Source: Myxococcales bacterium
GTDB taxonomy: Bacteria > Myxococcota_A > Bradymonadia > Bradymonadales > Bradymonadaceae
NCBI GenBank assembly: GCA_007120915.1
Contig: SKMT01000211.1
Span: 1 to 6,755, forward strand
Direction of reading: 5' to 3'
Length of the DNA stretch: 6,755 nucleotides
The position numbers were made by a program, and so were the translations under genes. Shown piece after piece: positions 6,358 through 6,755 of this stretch. The notes under the pieces were generated by a model. It worked only from the letters and a program-made list of their open reading frames with translations, was not told the origin of the DNA and did not search any database. Every line of letters starts with the position of its first letter. Within the stretch, counting starts at the first letter, position 1.

Positions 6358-6755
6358 ATGACACACAATCAACCGCACATCATGTTCGTCGACGCTCACA
6401 AATCCCCGGGCATCGAAGCCAAAATCGACCGGCTGATCCCCTGGATGATCATTCCCGAAAACCGACTCTACTGCGCTCTGATGGAGGGCCACGACGCCAA
6501 ACCGACGCTGCGACGCTGGATCGCCAACCCCGACTCCGAGCTGACGCTGAACAAAATGCGGCTACTTATTGCCAACGACCGCATCGGCGGGGGCTTCACC
6601 GGCTTCGCCGGCCGCCAGTTTCAGCGCCGCCGCGAAACAGACCTGGTCGACCTGGTGCGCACGGCCCGAACGAAGCGCTGCCCCAAGCTCCGCGGTCGCC
6701 TCCGAGACCTGATGCCTCTGTTCGCTCCGGTTGCCCCCAACGACTTCTACGTCTC
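6358..6755 (+). CDS. Probable GNAT-family N-acetyltransferase, 3' end outside window
   Basis: The frame is open from the ATG at 6358 to the window end, giving 132 residues without a stop. The start is supported by GGAGG at 6346-6350 and lies 28 bases after the carrier protein stop, so it belongs to the same operon. The segment NDRIGGGFTGFAG followed by ETDLVDLVRTAR, GRLRDLMPLF and finally NDFYVS resembles the N-terminal half of some GNAT acetyltransferases, in which a strand ending in DFY(L/V)S comes just before the acetyl-CoA-binding strand and R/Q-x-x-G-x-G/A loop. That diagnostic loop would fall beyond the window, so the assignment rests on weak, remembered similarity. The first 50 residues (MTHNQPHIMFVDAHKSPGIEA onwards) are not recognised. 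If correct, the operon encodes two unrelated N-acyltransferases around one carrier protein. Confidence 0.5.
   Translation, partial: MTHNQPHIMFVDAHKSPGIEAKIDRLIPWMIIPENRLYCALMEGHDAKPTLRRWIANPDSELTLNKMRLLIANDRIGGGFTGFAGRQFQRRRETDLVDLVRTARTKRCPKLRGRLRDLMPLFAPVAPNDFYV

Overview
The window is GC-rich, densely coding bacterial DNA. It probably comes from a Gram-negative bacterium. The only taxonomic hints are a predicted lipoprotein whose acidic linker carries an evenly spaced four-cysteine motif, a style common in Myxococcota and Bradymonadota-type genomes, and strong G-rich ribosome binding sites. The lineage is an inference only.

Layout: a terminator hairpin for an upstream gene (16-47) is followed by a plus-strand DUF4910/COG4310 aminopeptidase-like protein (86-1429). 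A short convergent gap with two hairpins (1446-1490) separates it from a minus-strand lipoprotein with a predicted beta-helix (1505-2887). A 523-base gap comes next, holding one arm of a long inverted repeat (3023-3098). A stand-alone, DltA-like amino-acid adenylation enzyme follows (3411-5000). A 230-base gap carries a 14-base tandem repeat (5001-5056), the second arm of the inverted repeat (5060-5135) and a small direct repeat. The right end is a tight plus-strand run: an AAC(3)-family N-acyltransferase (5231-6031), an acyl/peptidyl carrier protein overlapping it by 11 bases (6021-6329), and the start of a probable GNAT acetyltransferase (6358 to the window end).

Working model (inference): the adenylation enzyme activates an amino acid and loads it on the phosphopantetheine arm of the carrier protein. 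The AAC(3)-like or GNAT-like enzyme then moves the acyl group to an amine, most plausibly on an amino sugar of a surface glycan or a small glycosidic metabolite. The aminopeptidase-like protein could trim or deprotect the product. The logic resembles the ligase, carrier protein and acyltransferase side-chain system of butirosin biosynthesis, or DltA/DltC without DltB/DltD. The two 76-base repeat arms bracket only the adenylation gene, which is the most unusual structural feature of the window.
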